From Mayamaea pseudoterrestris (taxonomy: Eukaryota > Bacillariophyta > Bacillariophyceae > Sellaphorales > Sellaphoraceae), in assembly GCA_027923505.1 (NCBI GenBank), contig BROI01000015.1, positions 248,001 to 312,000 on the forward strand: 64,000 nucleotides of DNA, written 5' to 3'. Under the pieces are notes generated by a model. It was not told where the DNA came from. It did no database searches and saw nothing but the letters and a program-made list of their open reading frames with translations. Every line of letters starts with the position of its first letter. The stretch's first letter is position 1. This document shows, piece after piece, positions 42,908-53,964 of this stretch. The position numbers were made by a program, and so were the translations under genes.

Positions 42908-45782
42908 ATGGCATCCCAACGAAGTGAAGACAATGGCGATAATTTTGTTTCAGACCCAGTGTTGAGCAATTATCCAGACTATCAAAAGGATGAAGGTGAG
43001 GGATGATGAATGATGAGGGAGACTGGCGGACGAGAGAGAGGTAGAGTAATCCTCAACCTAATCGATGCGAAGAAACTCAATCTTATATTGTACTGACTAT
43101 ATAATTTCTCTATTGATTGGAACAGAAATCTTTTCCAAATTCCTGCAGCAGCATACTTCGCTCGCAGTCGTTTCACTCGCCGGAACGGACGATAGCGATG
43201 AGGATGAATCCATGATGCTTAACCCAACGGCATCTGCAACGACTGGAACGCGTCGAGAGCTTTGTTATCGGCAGCATTTGCAGCGAATCAAGGATAGACG
43301 TTACTATGAGAGCGAACATTTAGCGCCAAGCGAGGCTGCTGCTGCATCTTCTCCGTTTGCCTCGAATACCTTTGTCGTTGAAGTACCACTCGATGAGCTC
43401 AAGAACTTTTCCATTGAAGGTGGAGACTTGGCACAGCGAGCCGCTAACAATACCATGCGTTACCAAGAACTATTTTGCAATGTCATTGATCAGACGCTCG
43501 CGCAAATGCAACCATCGGCTGGTCGCAACAATGTTCATCGCGTCGGAGTCATTCGCGATCCCATTGACATTCTACAGGAGCAGCGACTACAGCAGGACCA
43601 AATTCGTCGCCAACAGCAGGACCAGCAGGATGCTAACAATGGAATCAACAACATTTACGCTGGTAATGCCAATTTCGAACAAGACGACCAGCAGCAAAAC
43701 CAGCAGCAACGCACAAATGCGCAGGAAATGATTCCACCAGTCCTACTGCGACGATACGAGCTGCGCATCCTTCCCTTTGGGCGGCCAGGAACAATGCCCC
43801 CGTTTGATCGACATGTTGTCAAGCGTGCAAGTGCTGACAAGAGCTCATCGACACTGGTCGGTGCCAGTCTTCGCAATGTTCGCTCCAAGGCCATGGGACA
43901 TTTGGTGACAATTACTGGAATGATTGTTAGGGCATCCGATGTGAAACCTTCACTGATTGTGGCCGCCTACTCGTGCGACGCATGTGGCGTGGAAGTCTAC
44001 CAAGTGGTTCAGAACAAGCGCGAGTTCATGCCGCAGCGTGCTTGTCCCAATGCTGACTGCAAGCAACCTGATACACTGCACTTGCAAACGCGGGCGAGCA
44101 AATTTTGCAAGTTTCAAGAATTAAAGCTTCAAGAATTGCCGAACCAAGTGCCAATGGGGCACGTACCGCGAAGTTTGAGTGTCTACTGTCGGGGCGAGTT
44201 GACCCGATTAGCGCTTCCGGGCGACGTGGTGACTATTGACGGCGTCTTTTTGCCACAGCGCCTGGCTGAGTCGGGCTACCGTGCAATGCAGGCTGGTTTG
44301 ATTACAACCACATACTTGGAGGCACAACACGTTCACGTGCACAAGAAGTCGTACGACGAGTCGCTCTTGGCGGATGGTAGCTTATCGGAAGAAGAAGTTG
44401 CGCGACTGACTGCACAGATTATGGAAATTGCCACAAGCAGCGACGATCCGATTGGGCGACTGGCTAGATCCATTGCGCCAGAAATCTTTGGTCATGAAGA
44501 TATTAAGCGAGCGCTGCTTTTGCAGCTTGTGGGTGGGTGTACGCGAACACTGCCCGATGGAATGAGAATTCGAGGCGATATTAACATTTGTCTCATGGGC
44601 GATCCAGGAGTGGCAAAGTCCCAGGTAAAAATGAATATGCAGTTTGTGAACATGCTGTCTTTCGTTACGTGTTACTCAATCTTGCCTTTTACTCTGATGC
44701 AGCTTTTGAAGCAGATTGCATCAATTGCTCCGCGAGGTGTTTATACGACTGGCAAGGGTTCTTCCGGCGTCGGCTTAACGGCGGCCGTAACTAAAGACAT
44801 GGCAACAGGAGAAATGGCATTGGAAGGAGGAGCGCTTGTGTTAGCTGACCGAGGTATTTGCGCCATTGACGAATTTGACAAAATGGACGAAGGCGATCGC
44901 ACAGCAATTCACGAAGTCATGGAGCAGCAGACTGTGTCAATTGCAAAGGCGGGTATTGTCGCTACCTTGAATGCCCGCGCTGCTGTTTTAGCGGCAGCAA
45001 ATCCGCTGTATGGACGTTATAATCGATCAAGGTCGTTGTCTGAAAATGTGAATCTTCCAAACTCGCTGTTGAGTCGATTCGATCTTATGTTTTTGATTCT
45101 TGACCTGGCGGATGTTGATAAAGACACTGCTCTTGCTCGGCACGTTACGTTTGTGCACCAAAACGAAGGTTTGGAGCGCTCAAGGGGCGATGATGACGAC
45201 TCAGACACAGATGAAGCACCTAATCGCAATGGTGGGGCCGATAAGAATGTAATCCCTCCGCGTGTGCTGCGCGAATATATTTCCCGTGCACGAAGGCATC
45301 AGCCTGTTGTTCCACCTGATGTGGCACCTTATATTGTCGAAGCATATGTTTCGCTTCGCATGCAGGATCGACCTGGTGGACGAGCCCGCAAGCAGGGAGA
45401 CCAAACGTCAATGACAGCACGACAGCTTTTATCCATTTTGCGCTTGAGTCAAGCATTGGCCCGCCTTCGGTTTTCGGACTTTGTCGCCCGGGAGGATGTG
45501 GACGAAGCGATTCGGTTGACGCACATGAGTAAGGCTAGTTTGGAAGATAATGATGACGATAATGGACGTAGACGTCGGGGTGAGGATGTCATGTCGCGGG
45601 TGTTTCACATCATTCGTGATTTTGCTACGGTGTCGGGGTCGAACGAGCTGGAGATTAGTCTTTGCGAAGCCATGGTGCTGCGCAAGGGCTTTACGTCGCA
45701 GCAATTGCAGGCTTGTTTGGAGGAATACGAGGGGTTAAACGTGATCCGGATCAATAGTGAACGTACAAGATTGACGTTTTAA
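42908..45782 (+). CDS. MCM7: DNA replication licensing factor MCM7
   Basis: MCM7 is a subunit of the MCM2-7 replicative helicase. Exons: 42,908-42,995, 43,126-44,624 and 44,703-45,782; 888 residues. Zinc finger CDACGVEVYQ...CPNADC; Walker A GDPGVAKSQ; sensor/pre-sensor region YTTGKGSSGVGLTAAV; Walker B ICAIDEFDKMDEGD; arginine finger LLSRFDLMF. The C terminus ends EYEGLNVIRINSERTRLTF, the MCM7 winged-helix pattern, which separates it from MCM2-6. The second intron is 78 bp, lies right after Walker A, is a multiple of three and has no stop, so an unspliced message would add 26 residues in frame. The N-terminal domain has a Gln/Asn-rich insert (QQDQIRRQQQDQQDANNGIN and on) not seen in animal or yeast MCM7. 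Confidence 0.93.
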
Positions 45783-45989
45783 AGATGCGTCTTTACGCAA
45801 CACGATATTTATGAACTAAATTGACACTAATCTTATAGTGCATAAGCTCTTGGCATTCTTTGTAGAAATAAATAGGTGGAAGGATGCAACATGCTTAGGC
45901 AAAGCTGATTGGAGCAACAATTTTCAAACACTGAAACGAAATTGCATAAATAAGCTCAAAGAACAATCCAAAATCTTTACCCAGAAGTT

Positions 45990-46240
45990 CGCGAGCCAGC
46001 CAACTCATCTTGTAGTGCACCTGAAATGAGGATGTTAGCACCATTCTGGCATGATTTAGGCATACACGTGGCTCTAGATTTGGGCATTTGAAAATCATGG
46101 CATCTGCTGGCTGAGACTGGTGACAAGTCGTCACCAATCGCGGTCCACTGAGGGACTAGCCAGTCAATGCATCTTGTAGCGCACCTAAAATAAGGAAGTA
46201 AGCAACGTTCGGGCTTGATTCAGGTATACACATGACTCTA
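45990..46240. repeat. Satellite B units, left flank (one full, one partial)
   Basis: The unit of about 165 bp is marked by GCATACACGTGGCTCTAG, with GCCAGTCAATGCATCTTGTAGC in its first part. Copies start near 45,990 and 46,155; the second breaks off at about 46,240, where the A array begins. The same unit resumes after the A array. Confidence 0.85.
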
Positions 46241-47450
46241 GGTATGTATGTGTCCCCAAACATAGCCAGAGCGGATTCTATGGAAACAAGACTATTGTGG
46301 GTAGTCTTTGAAGATCACACACTGTAGCACCATGGAGCTGGTTCCTGTGTAAACATCTGCTTCCCAAACAACTGAGGCTACACATGAGCTGGGAATGATT
46401 GTTATGCACCAATCTCACCGGATACGTGTCCCCATGCACAGCCAGAACATAATTCATGGAACAAGACTATTGGGGGTAGTCTTTGAAGGCCACATACTGT
46501 AGCATAATGGAGCTGGTTACTGTGTGGACCTCTGCCCTCCCAAAAAACTAATGCTACACAAAAGCTGGGAATGATTGTTATGCACCAATGCCACCGCATA
46601 CGTGTCTCCAAGCATAGCCAGAGTGGATTTCATGGAACAAGACTATTAGGGGTAGTCTTTGAAGGCAACACATTGTATTGTTATGGAGCTGAATACCGTG
46701 TGGACCACTGCCCTCACAAACAACTGATGCTACACATGAGCTGGGTATGATTGTTATGCACCAATCTCACCGCATATGTGTCCCCAAGCATAACCAGAAC
46801 ATAATACATGGAGCAAGACTATTTTTTGGGGTAGACTTTAAAGGCCACACACTGTAGCACCATGGAGCTGGTTACTGTGTGGACCTCTGCCTTCCTAAAC
46901 AACTGATGCTACACATGAGCTGCGAATGATTGTTATGCAACAATCTCACTGCATACATGTCCCCAAGCATAGACAGATCATAATTCATGAAACAAGACTA
47001 TTGGGGATAGTCTTAGAAGACCACACACTGCAGCAACATGGACCTGGTTACTGTGTGAACGTTGCCCTCCCCAACAACTGATGCGACACATGAGCTGCGA
47101 ATGATTCTTATACACCAATCTCTTTGCATACATGTCATCAAGCATAGACAGAACAGAATTCATGGAGTAAGACTATTGGGGGTAGTCTTTGAAGGCCACA
47201 CACTGTAGCACCATGAATCTGGTTACTGTGTGGTTGTTGCCCTCCCAAACAACTGATGCTACATGATGTGATCTGGGAATGATTGTTATGCACCAATCTC
47301 ACTGCATACGTGTCCCCAAGCATAGCCAAAACAGAATTCATGGAGCAAGACTATTGGGGTAGTCTATGAAGGCCTCACACTGTAGCACCTTGAGCTGGTT
47401 ACTGTTACTGTGTGGGTGTCTGCCCCCCAAACAATTGATACTACACGCAG
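46241..47450. repeat. Satellite A array, seven units of about 176 bp
   Basis: The marker CAAGACTATTG(G) occurs at 46,287, 46,463, 46,638, 46,814, 46,993, 47,168 (TAAG variant) and 47,346; spacings are 176, 175, 176, 179, 175 and 178 bp. Most units carry the inverted repeat AAGACTA/TAGTCTT with a 6-7 base loop of TTGGGG(G) (for example 46,464-46,484). Unit identity is high but not perfect. Antisense open frames in it share peptides only because the DNA repeats. Confidence 0.93.
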
Positions 47451-48005
47451 TGTACTAATTGACCAGCCAGTCAATGCATCTTGTAGCGCACCTGAAAGTT
47501 AGCACCATTTTGGCTTGATTTGGGCATACACATGGCTCTAGGTATGGGCATATGAAAATTACGGCATGTGCAGACTGGTGACAAGTTGTCACCAATCACA
47601 TTGCCATCTACTGAGCCACAAGCCAGTCAAAATTTCTTGTAGAGCACCTGAAATGAGGATGTTAGCACCATTCTGGCTTGATTTGGGCATACACGTGGCT
47701 CTAGGTATGGGCATTAGAACATTATGGCATCTGCAGGCTGAGACTGGTGACAAATTGTCACCAATCACATTGCCATCTATTGAGCCACAAGCCAGTCAAA
47801 ATATCTTGGTAGAGCACTTGAATTATGCATGTTAGCACCATTCTAGCTTGATTTGAGCATACACGTGGCTCTAGGTATGGGCATTTGAAAATCATGGCAT
47901 CTGCTGGCGTGAGACTGGTGACAAGTTGTCACCAATAACATTGCAGGCCACTGAGGGACCAGCCAGGCAATGCATCTTGTAGCGCACCTGAAATTAGGAT
48001 GTTAC
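47451..48005. repeat. Satellite B units, right flank (three full, one partial)
   Basis: B-unit markers are at 47,525, 47,688 and 47,858 (spacings 163 and 170 bp), with a final partial unit from about 47,957 to 48,005. The order B-B-(A x7)-B-B-B-B shows that the A array lies inside a B array. Confidence 0.88.
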
Positions 48006-48480
48006 CATACTTGCTTTCAGTATGTGTTGTTTGGAAGTCTCTATTGTATGTGGTTGAGCCATGCTCTGGCACAGTAGCTTTCTATATTTGCTGTTGTTTT
48101 AGCAACACACTTATGTAGTATCTTGCCAGCCATTACACCTCCCAGCAAGCCTTGCGCACACCTTTTTTAATGTGTCCTACAATTGCTTCTACATGTCTGT
48201 TGTACGTTTCTCCTCCACATCCCTTGAGCCATTCTGCTACCTTTTTATACCTCTGCCAGATACTTGCTGTAGCGCTTGCCAGTGTGACAATCCATAGCCA
48301 TGAATGTTAGGCCTGATTTGCAACCAAATGTATATTCATTCACACTTCTGTTGTATCTTGTTAGATGATAGACGATTAACAGTTTTTCATATATTTATCG
48401 CAAAGGTTGCTTCCATACACTTGCATCATCGAACACAGTCATCGATTTAAGTGCATCTACATCTGCATTCACTGTCAATA
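48006..48480 (-). pseudogene. Decayed coding relic next to the satellite, possibly from a mobile element
   Basis: On the minus strand, short stretches read as protein: FGCKSGLTFMAMD, ASIWQRYKKVAEWLKGCGG, HVEAIVGHIKKGVRKACWEV and KTTANIESYCARAW, in order between about 48,400 and 48,020. They are broken by several interruptions and lie in more than one frame. The pattern could come from a transposase, but I cannot name a family. It borders the satellite array directly, so the two may have a common origin. No terminal repeats were identified. Confidence 0.45.
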
Positions 48481-48713
48481 CAAACTGTCATCCAAGGCGT
48501 AGTCTATTCAGACACACAACTGAATCCATAAACCGAGCCCCCTACCGGTAGACAGAATACGAGTACTAGCTCATATCCAAGGTACGTACGTTTACTACCG
48601 GGTAGTATCGACGTTGGAGAACCGATGCGACAGCATTGGCACGACAAAATTCACGATCCGATCGACCACAAAGCATCGCGTCGACACAACTCGTTACTGT
48701 ACACTGTACCATC
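48481..48713. promoter_or_regulatory. Upstream region of the TIPIN gene with TACCGGTA
   Basis: A TACCGGTA palindrome is at 48,543-48,550, about 165 bp before the start codon, followed at about 48,595 by a half-similar ACCGGGTAGT. No TATA box is obvious. Confidence 0.35.
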
Positions 48714-50129
48714 ATGGCATCCATTAGTCGCAATACCTACAATGCATCGAGCTCGCATCGTCGTGACATTGAAATGAGTGATGACTCCGACGAATCGGAG
48801 GATGAAGAAACTCGCTTGCAGCGCGAGGAGGATGAGCAGGAACGCCTCCTTTCGCGTCAGCACGGAGAAGCTGCCGAAGCACCCAGCTCCAAGCGAGGCC
48901 CGCAGACGGCCGAGGAGATTGAAGCCGAATATGAAAAGAATAAGAATTCAGTCAAGCGAATCAAGCGTCCGACATTGACGGTTGACATGATGACTGGCGT
49001 TAATGGGCTCGTTCGGATTCCAGTCGAGTTCAAGCATATTTCCTTTCGCAACGAAAAGTCGATTGCATCTGCAGCCGCTTATAGTCTCAAGCTCATGGAG
49101 AGCTACAAGAAATTTTGCTTTGACTTGATGCCAAGCATGGCATTTGAGGATGTCGTTTTGAAGATTGAAAAGGAGGGAGGATCAAAGCAACTCAAGGACT
49201 ACTTGCAGAATATGCGCAATGCTCAGCGCGACGAGTATTTGGAAGGCTTGTATGGGAAGGAAAAGGCGGAGCAATTTCTAGCTGATTTGCAGGGTCTTTA
49301 TGCGGAGCAGCATGCGGCGGCGGATGATGATGAATTTGGAGCCTCTGCCGAGTATGATCCGTCAATGTCAAATTCCGGTTTGGATGTCAGCGGCAACGGC
49401 ATGTCGGCTAATGCGGATATGTCCCCTTCGCCCACTGCAACTGCTACCGTCAATGTTGCGCGACAAGTGTCTTCGCCGAGTAACCGCACCGATATTCAGG
49501 AAGATGACGAAGAAGAGTTCGAGTTTGACGACGATGAGGTCGCTTTAAAAGGAGGGACGCTTGCCGGGGACGACAAGGAGCTTGCAGATGGAGCAACTAC
49601 TTTGCCAGCAAACAAGAAGCGACGTTTTGTGTTGGAGGATTCGAGTGATGAGGAGGAAGAAGGTGGCGATGATTTGGCCGCTCAGTGCACAAACGCTAAT
49701 GCTGCAGTGGCGTTGAATGTGGACGTTACCGACAAGAATGAAGATTCGCCTGACCAACTCAATATGAATGATGGGATTTCGGACGTCCACGGCGCTATCG
49801 AATTGGCTGAGGCTTCAACAGAACAAGCAAAGCCTGCCAACAAACTTTTGCCGACTTCCGATACGCGATCGTCGCCAGTCCAGCAGTCGCTAGCTTCGGC
49901 CACAAGTCGTCCAGCATATGACGATACGTCGTCTCCAAGCACCAGCGTGGTTGAACACAGGTCCGATTTGGCACAAACGCAACAAACTCAGTCGCAGACT
50001 ATGGCTACGACACAGTCGGATGAAACGGCCACCATTTTGGGCTCGGCGTTAACTGCTCTTTCGTCCGAGGATGAGGGAAACTATGCTGCTGCAGATGGAG
50101 AAGAGAAAGATGATAATTCATCGCCGTAG
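48714..50129 (+). CDS. TIPIN/Swi3/Csm3 homologue, replication fork protection complex subunit (471 aa)
   Basis: Residues about 60-155 match the Swi3 domain: RIKRPTLTVDMMTGVNGLVR, KHISFRNEKS, SLKLMESYKKFCFDLMP, FEDVVLKIEKEG and LKDYLQNMR. In other eukaryotes this protein pairs with Timeless/Tof1 at the moving fork and helps checkpoint signalling. The N-terminal 60 residues are acidic (SDDSDESEDEE). The C-terminal two thirds are low-complexity, with acidic patches (DDEEEFEFDDDE; SSDEEEEGGDD) and a basic KKRR, typical of the disordered tails of this family. The start at 48,714 (MASISRNTY) is preferred; an in-frame ATG at 48,636 would add 26 unremarkable residues. No intron was needed. Confidence 0.85.
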   Translation: MASISRNTYNASSSHRRDIEMSDDSDESEDEETRLQREEDEQERLLSRQHGEAAEAPSSKRGPQTAEEIEAEYEKNKNSVKRIKRPTLTVDMMTGVNGLVRIPVEFKHISFRNEKSIASAAAYSLKLMESYKKFCFDLMPSMAFEDVVLKIEKEGGSKQLKDYLQNMRNAQRDEYLEGLYGKEKAEQFLADLQGLYAEQHAAADDDEFGASAEYDPSMSNSGLDVSGNGMSANADMSPSPTATATVNVARQVSSPSNRTDIQEDDEEEFEFDDDEVALKGGTLAGDDKELADGATTLPANKKRRFVLEDSSDEEEEGGDDLAAQCTNANAAVALNVDVTDKNEDSPDQLNMNDGISDVHGAIELAEASTEQAKPANKLLPTSDTRSSPVQQSLASATSRPAYDDTSSPSTSVVEHRSDLAQTQQTQSQTMATTQSDETATILGSALTALSSEDEGNYAAADGEEKDDNSSP

Positions 50130-50207
50130 CTTAATACTAATATGTGTACAGCGTATACAGGTTGATAAATATCTATAATTTTGAATTTACTGTTAGGCAG
50201 TAGGCAA

Positions 50208-52452
50208 TCATCGTCGGTTTCCGCCGCTACGTGTACCATCGTCGTCATTAACCACGAAAGATCGGGGCACGACGCCATCCAGTACGATCCGCTTGGCAAT
50301 ACCGCGTAGATACTCGGCTTCGCTCGTGGACGGGTAGACAGGGTCTGTCCCTATAGTTCTCCGACTGTAGGCAAACAGATACTCCATGTGTCTCGGCAAG
50401 GAGGCGCTCCTCTTCGGCAAGTGTCCAAACAGTTTTGTGTAGAGAACGCAAGCGAATAAATAGGAGCCTGACAAGGAGCTATGCATATCATCGCTGAGGA
50501 AAAGCTTTTGCCACATGCTGTAGTTCTCCTCCCATATTAACAGGTATGCCAATCCGATTGGGACAACAATGGGAGCTTGGTCGGTTGGCAGCTCGGCCGA
50601 CAGCGACAAAACATATTCCTCGACTCCTTGGTAAATCATTTTTGCAAAAGTGGGCACATCTTGAAGACCTGGACAGATTGAGCGTTGTAGAAAAAGAATA
50701 AGCGAAACACTACGGCAAATATTACATTTGCAGTCACGACGCGGAGGACAACCGCAATATTCAGCGCACACATCAACTCATGAACAAGCACGCTTCACAT
50801 GACACATTCTCACCAGTCATGTTGGAATGGGACGACCAAAAGGCATGCGTATCGACAATAACGGGCACCGATCCCGACTGCAGGAGTAGCGGCGCGTAAA
50901 CACTGACTAAAGCATCTGTCGTATCGTACCGGGCGCTCCCCGAGGAAGCGGCCATGCGCTTGCTTTGGTCCGCCAATACGACAAAGTCCCACTTCGGCAC
51001 GTTACTGCTTGAGCTGTACTTGTTTGTGGTGATGAAGCGAAGGTAATTTTCGTCGACCAAGCAGGGGTTGTTGCCATCATCCGAGTACGCTCTATTGCCA
51101 TTACCATATTCAAGGTAATTGTCGTAACCCGCGATCAGTTGGTGAACGGAGCAGGCTCCATAGTCGTAAAGTGGACGTGAATCGTTGCTGCCGCTGGTAA
51201 CATCGTCAGGAGTCGAGTAGTAATCATCTTGCTCCTCGTTGGAATAAATGAGTGCTTCATTCGTTTGCCAGCGGTAGTACATGCCATTGCCAGACAACAA
51301 TACAGTGGCCTATGCGTAGGAAACAGAAGAGTTAGCCAAATAATGAAGAGTGAGAATCATAGAATAAATATGCCATGTACAAGAGTGAGTCGCTTCGCGT
51401 CGACGCACCAAGCTTCCACCACTCCGTAGACAAGAGTCTTGAATGACTTGTCCTCCACTCATGACTTCTAGTAGTCGAGGTATATCATTGACAAATAGAT
51501 ATGATGTCCCGACGAAAGCCACTGTAATTTGCTCGTCCCAATTAATGTTTGAAAAGAATCGCAACTGATTCATTGTGCCATAGGTCAGTCCTGCTGCCAT
51601 GCCAACGAATAGTATCATGTAAACAATCGCGCTACTGCATACAAACACTCCCAATCGCTGCGTCCATGACGATGCATTGTCATTTGTTGCAGTTTGGTCG
51701 TTCCTTTCGGGACTAGTAGTGGTAATGCAGAGAGGCGCTCTGCCCGTATTCTTTGAGGGTTTTGGTTTCGAAGGCTGCAGCAGATCATCATCCTTGGTTG
51801 AATCGGCGCCACCAAGCCTATTTCGCGCAACCGTCCACCAGCTTTGTGGACCTTGCCAAAAAATCCCGTCGCTTTCATCGTTGTTACTATTCTTATGAGG
51901 CTTTCTCTTAGTTTGATGATCTTTCATGAAGAAATAGTATGGCGCTGCTGCAGCAGCTGACTCGTTGGCATTGGCGCGATTAGAATATCGTTGATTGCTG
52001 CTTCTGGGCGTTTTTGCTCCATGCGGAGGTGTAAAAATCTTTGCTTGTCCCGTTCCAGTATAGTTCTTGCTGGAATGCACCGGCGAAGACCAGTCTTTGG
52101 CGTGTAGCTGCTGCTGCTGATTGGCTCTATCCACCGTAAAGCTATCCTGCGAGGCAATGGTACTCTCCATATCCGTATGCATTCGACTCGGGGAGCCATC
52201 AGATCGATCATCCGTCACTCCTGTCGGAGCAGCCAATGCCCAGTCGTCGGATCGAAGGCCACTGTCTTCATTTGCAGCATGATAGGAGTGGTAGAGGCTG
52301 CTCGGTGGAATTAAATGTCGCTCATGGTGATTGCTGCTTGGTTTGCTTGGTATTTTATCTGCAGCAACTGCGACTGACGATCTATCAGATGCATTCTTAC
52401 GATTCTGCGACGATTTGGGCGTTGCTTCGCCGCGGCGAAACAGATTCATCAT
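50208..52452 (-). CDS. Membrane-anchored SGNH-type hydrolase paralogue 1 (666 aa)
   Basis: Three exons: 52,452-51,409, 51,309-50,814 and 50,668-50,208 (introns 99 and 145 bp). The order is: a disordered N-terminal region of about 280 residues, one transmembrane segment (LGVFVCSSAIVYMILFVGMA), then an outer domain. That domain opens with FVGTSYLFVNDIPRLLEVM (block I of SGNH hydrolases; here GTS in place of GNS), continues LLSGNGMYYRW and DFVVLADQS, and ends with DDMHSSLSGSYLFACVLY, the Asp-x-x-His block V. It is closest in layout to the DUF4886 branch. The splices are supported by matching the intronless paralogue across both joins (CLRSGGSLATVLLSGNG; NMTGLQDVPTF). It probably faces the outside or the secretory lumen; substrate unknown. 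Confidence 0.7.
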
Positions 52453-52725
52453 GGTGCAAGTGGTCTTGTGTGAGCGACGAGATGGATGAGCGACGAGGAA
52501 ACCGTTTGGCGCGAGGTCTCGTTGCGGCAATGAAAAGTGCCCGTTCAAATCTTTGACTTACTCTGCGACATGGAAAAGCGTGCCGGGCAGTTCAAATAAT
52601 ATTCCGACGAGCGACATCACCATGACAATTTGGATGATGATGTTTGCCGTCGCTAACAGTATATGCATCATGCTGCGCCTCTAGACTATTGCAGTGGCCG
52701 AAACGTAGAATTGAATTGGATCACA

Positions 52726-53964
52726 ATGATTCCTCGATCAGTCGGCCGCATCGAATTGTCGCAATCGCCATGGTTTCCGCTAGCAGCCACCTCGGCCATT
52801 CTACTCTTGGCGCTCATTGCGGCGTGCAGTTTACCAGGAACGACTCGGCCGTACTATCATATTGCATTCATTGGAAACAGCATGCAGTACTACAATGATT
52901 TGCCGAGGTTCATGGAAGCTCTATCGGATTATCACTTGACGCAGGATTCATGCCTACATGGCGACGCTACACTTCAATCGATTCTACTGACAGGCAATGG
53001 CATGTACCAGATCTGGAAAGATTCTGGAAGTGCGAGAGTCTATAATGATGATGCGACTATACATGACTTTGGAGCATGTACCGTTCCGCAACTCTTGTTC
53101 GGCTATGATCAAGACTTGCAAGATCGCGTCGACTCCAATAACTACAATCAGCAACAGCAGCAAGACGACCAGCTACAACAGCAACTCAATGACGATTTCG
53201 CAACATTCAACGACTTTAAGAATCCATGCGTCATGGACGAAAATTACTACTATTGGCTACAGCAAAATAGGTTCAATGTCACAGCTCCGCCACACTACGA
53301 CTTTGTCGTCATCAATGACAATACTCGCTCACCCGCTCGGACGGAAACAAGACAAGCCTCTCTCCAGGTTCTGGCGGAGACGTATGTTCCCATGCTTTTG
53401 CAAACTACATCGACTCCTATTCTGATATGTACCTACGGTTACAACAGTCCCTACCGAGACATGGGTGGATTGTCGACGGTTCCAGAATTCACGTCCTATA
53501 CTTATCAGGGATACTTGGAGTATACGCAGCTACTGGCAAATTCCCTTCCGCGATGGCAAAAGCCGCTCATCAGTCCCGTTTGCTTGGCCTTTCTCATCGT
53601 TCACGAAGACAACTACGGTCTTTGGAAGGAGCTCTTCGGAGTCGACAAGGTTCATGCATCACCCATGGGCACCTACTTGCAAGGCTTGTGCATTTATGCA
53701 ACCATGTACGGTGCATTACCGCCGCAAAGTATTGCCATTCGACCGGACATGTCGTACTTGTTTCTCAATGTAAGGCGCTTTCAGCCGGGCATTCACCGGC
53801 GGAGCCCTTTTCCAACGCAAGAGCAAGCCTCATACTTGTATCACGTCGCAGATCGAGCGTGCGTTCACGGGCATCTGCCAAGGACGTTGACCCTGTTCAA
53901 ACACAAGGAGAGTGTGGACTATGAGCCGCATGATGACTTGTATCGAATCGATGACTTGTTCTAA
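52726..53964 (+). CDS. Membrane-anchored SGNH-type hydrolase paralogue 2, intronless (412 aa)
   Basis: The start at 52,726 (MIPRSVGRIEL) is followed by one hydrophobic anchor (FPLAATSAILLLALIAACSL) and an SGNH-like domain: FIGNSMQYYNDLPRFMEAL (block I with the Ser of GNS), LLTGNGMYQIW, DFVVINDNT, SPVCLAFLIVHEDNYGLW and DKVHASPMGTYLQGLCIY (Asp-x-x-His). It has a glutamine-rich insert (QQQQQDDQLQQQ) after VDSNNYN. An in-frame ATG at 52,663 would add 21 residues. It is the divergent neighbour and paralogue of the gene at 50.2-52.5 kb, with only 273 bp between starts, but lacks that gene's introns and its long N-terminal region. GNS is intact here, so this copy is the better candidate for an active hydrolase. 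Confidence 0.72.
   Translation: MIPRSVGRIELSQSPWFPLAATSAILLLALIAACSLPGTTRPYYHIAFIGNSMQYYNDLPRFMEALSDYHLTQDSCLHGDATLQSILLTGNGMYQIWKDSGSARVYNDDATIHDFGACTVPQLLFGYDQDLQDRVDSNNYNQQQQQDDQLQQQLNDDFATFNDFKNPCVMDENYYYWLQQNRFNVTAPPHYDFVVINDNTRSPARTETRQASLQVLAETYVPMLLQTTSTPILICTYGYNSPYRDMGGLSTVPEFTSYTYQGYLEYTQLLANSLPRWQKPLISPVCLAFLIVHEDNYGLWKELFGVDKVHASPMGTYLQGLCIYATMYGALPPQSIAIRPDMSYLFLNVRRFQPGIHRRSPFPTQEQASYLYHVADRACVHGHLPRTLTLFKHKESVDYEPHDDLYRIDDLF

Noticed and set aside
44625-44702. Treating the 26 codons after the MCM7 Walker A as normal coding sequence
   Set aside because: The segment has GT and AG ends, has no counterpart in MCM proteins, and its removal restores the conserved KSQ-LLK junction.
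46402-47341. Minus-strand open frames in the 176-bp array with shared peptides (LPPIVLF, HSNQ)
   Set aside because: The similarity comes from the DNA repeat. The unit length is mostly not a multiple of three, frames are short and composition is not protein-like.
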